Source: Pocillopora verrucosa
Lineage: Eukaryota > Cnidaria > Anthozoa > Scleractinia > Pocilloporidae
Assembly (NCBI RefSeq): GCF_036669915.1
Contig: NC_089325.1
Span: 20,760,831-20,824,830, forward strand
Reading direction: 5' to 3'
Length of the DNA: 64,000 bases
Shown: one piece after another, positions 43,801 to 64,000 of the stretch
How the letters are laid out: each line of letters opens with the position of its first letter
Numbering within the stretch: the first letter of the stretch is position 1
The notes under the pieces: generated by a model
The model's database searches: none
What the model saw: only the letters and a program-made list of their open reading frames with translations
What the model was told of the DNA's origin: nothing
Translations under genes and position numbers: made by a program

Positions 43801-46312
43801 TTGAAAAGAAAGAGGTTGCATTAACAATAAATAAAAGTAACTCTAAAAGGTGAGAAAAACAAGAAATCATTCATCCTTCAACCAAAACTATCGGCTTAAA
43901 TGAGAATAAAAAAAGCACTGGTTTTGTGTGGTAATTTTCTGTTTCACACTTTATTACCAACCTAACAGAAAAATGCTCCACAATTCTTCTAAGGGACCCT
44001 CGGAATTTCCTGTAATAGGAGGAGAGAACAATCAGTAAGCAGTGAAAAAATAATAACAAGAAATTAAGCATTGACCCTTTAAACCCTAAGAGTGACCAGC
44101 ATTTGACTTCTCCTTACAGCAATACTGCTGAGTCAGTCCATCCATGGTAACTTAAATTTGCTGGTGAGACCGATTTTCACCATGGGAAATTACCTTAGGG
44201 AAATTTTTGCTCATGTGGCTGGGATAAGTCAGGAGAACAAAACGTTTTTCCATGACAGTTATCCTTGAGCAACAGAATGGGAAACTTGAAATCCCATGCA
44301 AATGTACCAATCAGCACATGTCCATGGGTATGTTGCTGAGAGATGAGGCTTAGATGTCATGTTTTGAAACTACCATAAAAACCCGCAGATAAGACTGGTG
44401 GCAAAGGCTGATGTAACCTTTCATCTCTGGAAACTGAAACCCAAGATAAATTTTACCATGAGCAAATTTGGGTAATTTTCCCTGGTTAATCTATTTCCCC
44501 ATAGTAAAAGTCTGTGGTGTGACCACAGCTAATGCTAGCAGATACATCTTAAATGAAAGGTCACACAATGTAAGGTACACTTTAGATGAGACACTTCATG
44601 TAGAGCTTACTTTTTGTTCTGTAAACAAAGTTTAAGCCTGCAAAATACTTTCAGCTATTCTAAGTCAGCCTGTTCATTCTGATCTTTACAAATTTATGTA
44701 AAAATTGAACTGGGACAAATCGTTTGCACAACTGTCACATGTAGATCACACACAGCAATCTTTTTTTCCTTTTTTTTTTTAAACAATTACCTTGCAGTAA
44801 AATATTTAAGAGTGATAAAATTTTTCTCCATATACTGAAAATGTGGTTCTCAATAAAACTTTTTTTAAAATAAAAATCCTTCATTAATTCCGACAACTAG
44901 ATCAAGGTTTCCCTCCAAATTATGCCCAGACAATGGCTCAAGCTGAGCACTAGTCTTTTCCAGTAGATCAGTCAATGGAACCCAATCAATAATTTAAACA
45001 AAAAAAGCTGTAGCACCACCTATTACACAGATAGAAGCGGTATGAGAGTAGATAAGTTTTGAATGGTTATGTTGATATTGACATCTCTTCAGTTGTACAA
45101 TTTTACTCTGATACTGCTAGGTACCCTTTGTGAAAGAAAGATGGGACTTATTTTAAAGAAGAATTATGCCTGTACTAATATTTTCAAGTTTGGTTTTTTT
45201 AATTGTTTTGTTGATATGTGCAATTCACTCCTATTTCCAATTAGATCAGTGTCTAGTATCTCGAGTTTTAAGTGTGGCATGAGGAACTTCTTAATGAATA
45301 ACTCATAGACAGATATTTTAGAATTTTTATTACAGATTTTAATTGATTATATTAATTGTATTTTTAAACTATATATTTAGTTAGGTGGTCTGTCTGAGGA
45401 TGGGGTCTTGGACTCTTTTACAGACCATCCTTATGGCATTTCCTTTGTTATGGGTAATTACTTTATTTTGTCAATTGCCATTGTAATTGTAATAAATAAA
45501 TAATATTTATCACAAAGCAAAAAGCAATGTCCAATGAAACGCAAAAAAAAGTTATTTTCCAAATGAGTAATTTTATATTCTGGGACGAAACGTCAATTAG
45601 TAATTCTCAAAATTAAGTAACCTTACACAAAGGTTGAGGCTTATGACATTTTTAATTTGAAGATATCTAACCGTCGTGATGCAAAATTATTTCAAGCCAG
45701 CTCATCAAAGTTCACTTTGCAGGTCACTCATTATGTAAATTATTGATAAGGAAATGAACAGAGCGCAAGTGTTTCACTGCATTAATCCGAACAACTTACG
45801 TTTTAAAGACTAATAAATCGCATTGTAGACTTTCATTTGTTTAATCTCAATTGTTTCTGTATTTTGAGATTTGATGGTTATGGTAACTGCATGTCTAGAT
45901 TGTCCACGCGCCTAAGTTTAAGAAACAATTCGAGACAACTGAGAACAGATTCACCACAAATAATTCTGAATAATTACCATTGGTTGTGGTACTTGTGACT
46001 TTCATGAAGTGTTACATCTGAAAACTTAAATATTTACCCTAAACGAGTGCTCGTTTCCAATGCCGCCTCTGGATCACTCCACGAGCTGAGAGAGGCGTCG
46101 GTAACGAAGTGAATATGCTTGGGAGACGCAGCGACTTGAACAAAGTCGTACGCATGTTCTCTCAGGTCGATATCCTCGCCGTCTTCAAGATCCTCATCAT
46201 CTTCCTCTTCGTCAAAATCGTCATCTTCTTCATCATTGTCGTTCATTTCTGTAACCAGCTGCTCTTGGCTACCATAACGATGATAACTTGCTGTGAAAAT
46301 CTGGTTCTCCAT
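31833..46312 (-). CDS. TPTE: Voltage-sensing phosphoinositide phosphatase (VSP/TPTE)
   Basis: Nineteen exons, read downward: 46312-46038, 44009-43962, 43727-43649, 42609-42536, 41807-41694, 41299-41209, 41024-40961, 39681-39617, 38970-38910, 38008-37927, 36831-36743, 35763-35702, 35560-35480, 35309-35204, 34581-34484, 33819-33715, 32920-32911, 32134-32089 (end uncertain), 31935-31833. About 550 aa. An acidic N-terminus ([20 protein letters not shown]) precedes S1 ([17 protein letters not shown]), S2 ([16 protein letters not shown]), S3 ([17 protein letters not shown]) and S4 ([15 protein letters not shown], Arg spacing R-x2-R-x5-R). A basic linker, [19 protein letters not shown], couples it to a PTEN-like domain with active site HCKGGKGRTG (Cys343, Arg349, split between exons 11 and 12), [17 protein letters not shown], and a C2 domain ending [16 protein letters not shown]. 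All key catalytic residues are present, so it should depolarisation-dependently dephosphorylate PI(4,5)P2/PIP3 at the plasma membrane. Confidence 0.92.
32911..32920 (-). other. Predicted 10-nt microexon of the VSP gene
   Basis: Minus strand: TTTTATAG | AGAACTCCAG | GTAAGG. It enters in phase 0 from the exon ending at 33715 and leaves in phase 1. That supplies the G needed to read GAT (Asp) with the next exon and restores the C2 frame [12 protein letters not shown]. Without it the next exon meets a stop in the phase given. Confidence 0.6.
34790..34985 (-). repeat. Family A repeat in VSP intron
   Basis: Plus-strand text includes GATAATAAGTTGATCCAATACC, GAACTAACATGATATGAATT and GAGATCTGGAAGTGAAAGTG, the reverse of family A. 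Confidence 0.65.
37196..37370. mobile_element. Near-perfect 175-bp palindrome in VSP intron
   Basis: Left arm GATGAAACTAGGAGATCCTC ... TAGTTGTAAAATAGGACCTG. The right arm is its reverse complement with about two mismatches over some 75 bp. A short centre holds TTTCAGGCCCGTACGGG and an A/T run. It is a hairpin-type non-autonomous element or recent fold-back in the intron between exons 10 and 11. Confidence 0.8.
39185..39345 (+). repeat. SINE copy, 3' part
   Basis: GAGGTCATGGGTTCAGATCC is the B-box region shared with 16210-16230. It is followed by a comparable body (CACTACTGCTTTTAATTAG, then a TTTCATATAT end). The A-box half is missing. Confidence 0.55.
39358..39572 (+). repeat. Family A repeat in VSP intron
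   Basis: Begins AACCCTTTCACTTCCAAGGT, contains GAGAATTTAGTACTGGATCA and ends GGAGTGAAAGGGCTAA. Confidence 0.65.
39878..40515 (-). repeat. Family B repeat split by insertion
   Basis: The left part CACCCTAACATCAGACTGCA...CTCCATACT and the right part ATACTGTCCTTGAATCATTT...AGATACCAGTCACTCTT rejoin into one reverse-oriented family B copy when 39916-40385 is removed. A plus-oriented copy follows at 40513-40712. Confidence 0.75.
39916..40380. mobile_element. 465-bp terminal-inverted-repeat element (MITE)
   Basis: Left end CAGGGCATGAAATT and the reverse complement of the right end CAGGGCGTGAAATT differ at one base. ATACT stands on both sides (39911-39915 and 40381-40385), and removing one copy with the element restores the interrupted repeat. 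The CAG-GGC ends recall hAT elements, but those make 8-bp duplications, so the superfamily is unsettled. No transposase; the 122-codon minus frame (40398-40030) has no domain. Confidence 0.8.
40513..40712 (+). repeat. Family B repeat in VSP intron
   Basis: TTACCCCTAAGAGTGACCAG, AAGGAGCTCTTGATTGTTAC, TACTGATGACAGGGTGC and a final AAAGGGTTAA. Confidence 0.75.
41960..42200 (-). repeat. Copy of the 2.2-kb dispersed repeat
   Basis: Reverse complement contains GTGTATGATTACAACCATGA, AACTATAATAAAAAAATTCTT, GAACACGATTGGTTATCACC and GCAGTGTATGCATCAGGCTT, matching 2240-2375. Confidence 0.7.
42310..42520 (-). repeat. Family B repeat in VSP intron
   Basis: Plus-strand text: CCCTTTAACATCACTATGTG, AATTTGTATAACAATCAAAA, GGTTGGTGATCATTTCTTTT and AGATGCTAGTCACTTC, the reverse of family B. 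Confidence 0.7.
42940..43180 (-). repeat. SINE-like repeat, copy 2
   Basis: Same body as 17325-17575, with an AATAATAATAATAATAAT run at one end, typical of SINE tails read on the opposite strand. Confidence 0.55.
43243..43437 (+). repeat. Family A repeat in VSP intron
   Basis: CCCTTTCACTCTCACATTCT, AATTCTCCTTACTGTC, GGAGAATTTGGTTTTAGATC and GTTGGAGTTACTGGGTTAA. Confidence 0.7.
44128..44530. mobile_element. Candidate inverted-repeat element in VSP intron 1
   Basis: ACCATGGGAAATTACC...AAATTTTTGCTCATGTGG on the left is answered in reverse by ACCAGGGAAAATTACCCAAA-TTTGCTCATGGT on the right, about 40 bp per arm with mismatches. Ends and target duplication are not resolved. Confidence 0.45.
45160..45510 (+). 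mobile_element. Non-LTR retrotransposon 3' remnant
   Basis: A plus frame ending at 45308 has [20 protein letters not shown]. That resembles the C-terminal end of CR1/L2-type LINE reverse transcriptase proteins (LPxSIRxxxSLSSFKxxLKxxL). It is followed by a 3' UTR-like stretch ending in TGTAATTGTAATAAATAAAT, a microsatellite-like LINE tail. Strongly 5'-truncated. Confidence 0.5.
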
Positions 46313-47094
46313 GAGTTTACATCAACAAAAACCGAAGCTAACTGGGTCACCCATCTTTAGAAGAGTGAGAGCAAACATATCCAGCAAACCTTGAAACTAG
46401 ATCCCGCTTATCTGCGGGCAATATTGAACGCTCCAGGGGAGGGGTAGGGGGTTTCCAATTTAGTATCAAACTCATGTCAATGTCTGAGTAATATGTTAAT
46501 TTTTAAACATGAAAAATCGCAAATTTGGGTTTCCTTCTTCAATTTTCTTTTCTCATAAAAGGAACAAACAAACATTGTTTTGCACTGTATTTATTGGGTA
46601 TTTCCATTTTGTGTTTAGAATAATATTGAAGCTCATTTCAAGATTTTCCGTAGCATTTAAAATCGCTTCACCCTTTTACACGTACAATATTGTCACTAGA
46701 ACAGTAATCATAAAATGTAGAGGATCGATCGATGTCCGCTAATCTTCATGAAACAACAATCGTAAATTACGTTGCTACAATTTGAGACAAAACGTTAGCG
46801 TACATCCATGTAAAGTTTGTCGTACCTGAAACACTTGATTTTTCTGAGATTCTGGATAGCCGAAAGCTTAAAACTGTCCATCAGGAATGAACCAAGCTGT
46901 AATCAGCACTACCGGAAACTGAAATAATTTTTGATGCGAAATAGTTTCAGGTTCTCGGAAAATGAAACGGGGGAGGTGTAAGGACGTGTTCCCTTTCCCG
47001 CCAAAAGGGGCCTCGTTATCAGGATGAGACCAGCCTCTGTGTTTGTTTACATCGATTTTATGCGAATGACTTCGTACAAAAATTCGAGCCTAAA
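46313..47094. promoter_or_regulatory. Shared head-to-head 5' region of VSP and inhibitor genes
   Basis: 782 bp separate the start codons of two diverging genes, so both promoters must lie here unless upstream non-coding exons exist. I see a C/G-richer patch at 46400-46450 and 46960-47040, but no definite TATA element. Confidence 0.5.
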
Positions 47095-48547
47095 ATGTCC
47101 TTTCTTAAAAATAAATTATTCAGATGGAAGCAAAAACAAAGAATTCCTAAGAAAGAATGGCCAGAACTTGTTGGAAAGGTAACATACTTTAATTTTGAAT
47201 TTTTTTCAACTGGTGACATGGGAACCAAAAGTTTGGCTAGAAATGCACTGCGTGAAAACGAGCATAGATAAAAGCTTTGCGTGGTTGTATCATTTTGTGG
47301 TGAGGAGATAGTGTTTCAAATAGCAGAAACGTTTAATTTTTTAGTTCAAATTTCCCGGTGAATCAAGTAGTGTTGTCGTAGCCTCTCTATGATAAAGATA
47401 ACTTAATGATTGACGATGAAACATGCATGGTGGCAGCATGAGCATCAGGCACGCGGCGAGAAAATAATACAGTCAGTGCATTCAATATCGATGTAGGGTA
47501 AATCTAAACAATCAACTGATACTCCAAGCTTAATTCTGATTCCCGTTTAAAGAGGTGGCTCGAAAATCTTTAAATTCTTTTTCTATCTCATTTTGATGAA
47601 TGTAAACGCAAGCTGCTTTCGGTATCGTGACGTTGAAATATCATTAAGATGAACTTTGATCTGTGGCCGTATGTTTAAGTATGGTAAAATGGCTGTAAAT
47701 TATTGATATAAGTTATGACAAAAGTTTCTGTTTTTCTTTTCTCTTAAATTACACATACCTCCCTGATTACATTTTATAATAAAAATATTTTTTGTCTTAA
47801 GTTTTGAAATTTGGAAAAAAAATGATTAAAATTAAAAAAATATATTATTTTAATGCTGATTAATACATTAAGAAGAAAAGTTTCCAAATAAAATAAATCT
47901 CTTTTTAGGATGCTGAAGAGGCAACTACAATCATTGACAAGGAGCATCCAGGACTAAAAGTAAATACATGTTCATAATTTAATGAAAAAAAGCTTTAAAT
48001 TTTAACAAGCCAAAACATTTTCTAACTGTGAAAAAAGGTGTGCCCCCCCTCCCCTCAAGATGACCCGTGGCTTTCTAATATAACTTCACGTTTATACAAA
48101 TCTTTCACCAGCAGTTGAAATACAAAGAAAAATATATCACAATTTAATAATGAAGTATGATTTATTTGATCTGGGGATGATAATAAGCAGAGATTATCTT
48201 TGTTGGTGAGTTGCAAGTTGAACAATTTCAGGAAATAACCTTGAAAAAATCAGGCTTTGACAAGATTCCAACCTGTGCCTCCCAAATACTAACTGGACAC
48301 TGCTACCAACTGAGATATCACAAGTTAGGAGCAAGGCATATTTGGAGGATTCATCTTCCCATGGCTCAAATGGTACTTAAGCTGAAAAATTTTACTGACA
48401 TGAATCTCACATTTAGATTCAATTTTTTTTTTACAGATTCAAATCATTCCTGAAAACAGCTTTGTTATTCGCAATTTAGAAGAAAACAGAGTCAGGATCT
48501 TTGTGGACAGACAGCAAACAGTTACAAGGACTCCTCATATTGGATGA
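47095..48547 (+). CDS. Potato inhibitor I (eglin/CI-2) family serine-protease inhibitor
   Basis: Three exons, 47095-47178, 47909-47959 and 48437-48547, all GT/AG and phase 0, encode 81 aa, the size of this single-domain family (MEROPS I13). The family signature is clear: KKEWPELVGK, then DAEEATTIIDKEHPGLK, a hydrophobic strand IQIIPENSF, a binding loop, and RVRIFVDRQQ...TPHIG. By alignment with barley CI-2 from memory, the loop is FVIRNLEEN, placing Arg at P1, which predicts trypsin-like targets. There is no signal peptide (the start MSFLKNKLFRWKQKQ is basic), so it may act inside cells. No cysteines are present, as is common in this fold. It diverges from the VSP gene. ATG 47095 is the first in-frame Met of exon 1. 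Confidence 0.88.
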
Positions 48548-51500
48548 CAAAAAGACTTTTTTTTTTCAAAGTGAGATAGTTTCACAATGTGAGCCTGGAA
48601 TCAGCAACCACACTTAAGTGACTCAGTAAATGGTTTAACCTTTGGACTATCAAGATGTTTTCCAGTGTGAACATCAAGGAGGGAATAGTCCTTTGTCTCC
48701 AAATGACTGAAATGTTCAACATTGAGCCAGAGTGAAAGTTGTCATCAGATTCTAGGGAAGAAGTATTGTAAATTTCTACTTTAAAATGGCTGTCACAATC
48801 ACCAGTGACTGTTGTTTTAATGACCTGTGCACCCGAACAATCACACTCCAATGCCTTTAGGAGTGATTATGAATGACAAACCTCACTTTTGACTGTCAGG
48901 TTATGTCTTCTGACGTGACTACTGATTTCAGTAGAAGTTGGGGGAAATGTTAAATCCAGTCTGTCTGTCTACTGCTTTCTTAGCAATTTTTTGCTAGATA
49001 TATTGGTGAAATAGCATCTGCTTGTGATGAGGCTTATGCTCTCTGAGCTAAAGCTTGTGTGGTGCAATTTTGACTGTTAGTAATAGTTAAAAAGTAAAGT
49101 TACACAAAGCAATAACTTTATCACTTTTCAAATTGCAAGTTTACTGTTTTTGATAACCAGATAGCTTTACACAATTTACAACTTATATTTATCACTTCCT
49201 TGGACAGAGACAGTGAATTTGACATACCGCTAATTATAGAGCATTTGCTTAGCAAGTAAAGCAAGGACCTGTTTGTTCATTACACAATAATATTGTAGAG
49301 ATACTACTTCAAATGACAGATTTTTAAGAGGTTGTGAGAAAAAGACTTGTGTGTGAGTAAAATGGGTGATTGTATTATTTGTAAACAAGGCTAAGAATTT
49401 ATCACTGAAATATAACATTGCCTGTCACTTGCAATCTGCTAGATTAAAAAGAATAATGCGAAAGATTGCCTGTGCCATAATCAGTTTAGGGGAAACAGTT
49501 ACTGATATCTGAGGAGTTCCTATTGAAATATGAACTACCAAAACATCATAGAAAATATTAGAGGTTATCAATAAGTATGAAGTGTAAAAATATTACAGTA
49601 CCATGGTTTGCCTCAAGATTTAGGCCATTACACTGTAAAAAGAGGATCATGATGTTAAACTTCATTCTACTTGTCTTCTTTCCATTTAGAGGTCAACTAG
49701 TATACCATTGGATGATGTACAATCGGTTGACCTTAAAACTGAAAGAAAAATAGTAGTCTTCTGTCAAAATTTCATGGTCCACATTGTAATGGAGCTTGTC
49801 ATGGGACAAATGTTCATGATACTTCACTATTTTCAAGTAGTATGTCAAGATTTACCTAAGATTCTGGAATTTCATGAAAAATCACATTGTTTGCAGCTAC
49901 GATTTAAACACTTATTTTATCTCAGTAGTAATCCTCTTTCATTCTATTACCACCTTGCCTTTTACATAAAAAAAAAAAACAACTACCTACTATGTCTGAT
50001 TGTCCACCCGGTTGCTGTGTGAACTTTAATATATTTTACCTACTACTATTTTGATGTCAAAAGTTCTCTCAGTATATCCATGCACCATCATAGCTAATCT
50101 CTTGCAACCCTGGCAATAAAATCAGACCAGCTGATTTTCAAGACTAACTTTTAGCACAGGATACACTTCATATACTTTCCCAAGTTTACTAACAATATTC
50201 CACAGCATTCTGATAAATTCTGTAACCTTTGCCCACAAATCAAATCCAGTATAAATTACGTTGGATAAGTGAAAAACTATTGGCTAATAGTGAGAAAATA
50301 ATCCATGATATATAAGTTTACAATTAGTAATTTTAAGTGTACTATAGTTCTATTGAACTTTGTATAGAAATGTGCTTAAATATATCAAGAACTGCCTCCT
50401 ATCATAAGAAAATTTTTTTGGAGATTCACATGACAGTTACTACACATATTGTTACCCAGAAAAAAGAAAGAAAGGGAAAAAAAAAAACAAAACAAGTATA
50501 TCATTAAAATTATTGCAACTGTTATTTCACTAATCCATGTCATTTTGGTTTAATTGAAAATATATAATTCTTTTCCACATTGCATTGGAAATAAATGTTG
50601 CCCTGAAAGGCTGGTTCTGATTGGTACCATTCAATTAATAGCATGAGAAAATAAATATGCCAAAAGTAAGATATAAAGGCAAGTTTAGCATTTGAATTTG
50701 AATTAACAGGACCAGTAAAAGTTCACTTGTAATCTTTCAAGTCCCTACATAAAGAGATGATGAACAGGAAATATCAAGTGAGAGCTATACATAACCCTGT
50801 TATGTGAACCAAGACTGTCTTCATTATACCTTTTGCACCTTATACAGGCCCCTTCAATAGATGCTTTCTGAGAGTTAAGAATAGAGAAGGAAACACAGTG
50901 CAGTCCTTAATTTTTTTTCAAAAAAAATATGTGCTAAGAATTGCTCATTGATGTAGCAGGTGCTCCTCCTTTGCACTGCTGCATGGAGAATCATGTCTGG
51001 AATGGATACAATTTCAATAACATTTCCCACAGAAAATATAACTTGAAAGAAAATTAACTTTGAGCTGGATATTTGATTATCAACTGTCCAGTTTGATGAA
51101 GTAATTTAAATTTGAATAATCAAGGTTCTATGCAATAAATATTATTTGACTTGACAATTTTTTTAAACATGTTGTTTGAATTAATAATATTAATGAGTTC
51201 AAATTTCATCAACTACATCCTTCCATTACAGAGAATGTTTTTTTTTTTTGGGAATGGGGGCTGAGTTATGCAAATCAACACACTACTACATGTAAATTCT
51301 CACAAATCTTGCTTTGATTAATTCAGCTAAAAAATTGAACTCTCTTCCAAAGAACAGATGCAAAGTTTTTCATATGTGATGTAAAGCCAACAGCCAATCG
51401 AAACAAAGAGTTTTCAAGACAGCAACCATCTGTTATTCCAAAATTATCTTAGATGCTTTGTTTCAGGTTGGATTTATTTTAAACTCTTGAGATGTTGTCT

Positions 51501-51580
51501 ATGGACAGAGGTCTAATAGATGCTATTTCATTATAAAAGAATATAAAAATTACTAATCTTTTGGTGAAGATGAAAAAATT
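48548..51580. other. Intergenic stretch, convergent 3' ends
   Basis: Tail-to-tail space between the inhibitor gene and the FCHSD gene. TTTATT at 51473-51478 is an AATAAA on the minus strand about 100 nt after the FCHSD stop. Open frames here (for example 49708-50022) lack domains. No repeat family recognised. Confidence 0.5.
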
Positions 51581-63835
<12,255 letters not shown>

Positions 63836-64000
63836 AATGGCTAGTTTAAGCCCAGTTCACTAAGGGCAAAACATAAACAAGAAGATAAATTGGATCAAGT
63901 TATGGCCGCCATGACAGCTAAAATATATGAATTACGTGACGTAGACACTTCAACCTGTTACCAGTTTCCCGTTACGCTCACATATCTAGTAGAAGGCTCA
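63836..64000 (-). promoter_or_regulatory. FCHSD 5' region with ATGGCGGCC motif
   Basis: Immediately upstream of the FCHSD start. The minus strand contains CATGGCGGCCATAAC (63916-63902), which resembles the YY1 core often found near animal transcription starts. On the plus strand an open frame starts at ATG 63900 and stays open to the window edge, so the first codons of a divergent gene cannot be excluded. Confidence 0.35.

Noticed and set aside
49708..50022. 104-codon plus-strand frame
   Set aside because: Starts after a pseudo-acceptor and has no domain or partner exon; it follows the complete inhibitor gene.

Overview
This is eukaryotic nuclear DNA from an invertebrate animal, most likely an anthozoan cnidarian and probably a stony coral. 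The reasons are AT-rich introns with GT/AG borders, many short dispersed repeats, tRNA-derived SINEs, Penelope-like elements (PLEs), and single-copy animal genes of the cnidarian or invertebrate type. The species call is an inference from overall character; no database was searched. No rRNA, functional tRNA, CRISPR array or operon is visible.

Region 1 (1-10.6 kb) is repeat-rich. It holds two PLE endonuclease fragments with a hammerhead-ribozyme-like core, an intronless 317-residue ORF of unknown function (4396-5349, minus), and a 2.47 kb element (5766-8239) bounded by 37-bp perfect inverted repeats. That element carries decayed ORFs of a family I cannot assign, and it is the best candidate here for something undescribed. 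An AAACCG-rich repeat and a tRNA-derived SINE follow.

Region 2 (10.8-20.4 kb) holds two convergent genes that could serve one pathway. The first is a five-exon mitochondrial ornithine carrier (SLC25A15-like, plus). The second is an intronless pyrroline-5-carboxylate reductase (PYCR3-like, minus). Ornithine imported into mitochondria can be converted to P5C and then reduced to proline. A 902-bp foldback transposon sits in intron 2 of the carrier and splits an older repeat.

Region 3 (20.4-31.8 kb) has about 3.4 kb of apparently empty sequence, a foldback element, a degraded PLE reverse transcriptase/endonuclease, and a two-exon gene encoding a UBA-like, PPxY and LIM-like zinc-finger protein.

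Region 4 (31.8-48.5 kb) holds a 19-exon voltage-sensing phosphatase gene (VSP/TPTE family, minus, about 550 aa) with a complete S1-S4 sensor, linker, CX5R phosphatase and C2 domain. Its model includes a predicted 10-nt microexon. Head-to-head with it, 782 bp away, is a three-exon gene for an 81-residue potato-inhibitor-I (eglin/CI-2) family protease inhibitor. The large VSP introns hold many repeats, including a near-perfect 175-bp palindrome and a nested terminal-inverted-repeat element with a 5-bp target duplication.

Region 5 (48.5-64 kb) holds a 19-exon FCHSD/nervous-wreck gene (F-BAR plus two SH3 domains, minus, about 832 aa), a membrane-curvature and actin adaptor. Its introns hold a SINE and a foldback element with an internal tandem repeat.

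Exon borders were assigned by hand from reading frame, splice dinucleotides and remembered family sequences. All junctions keep phase; only the last internal VSP junction relies on a poor donor.
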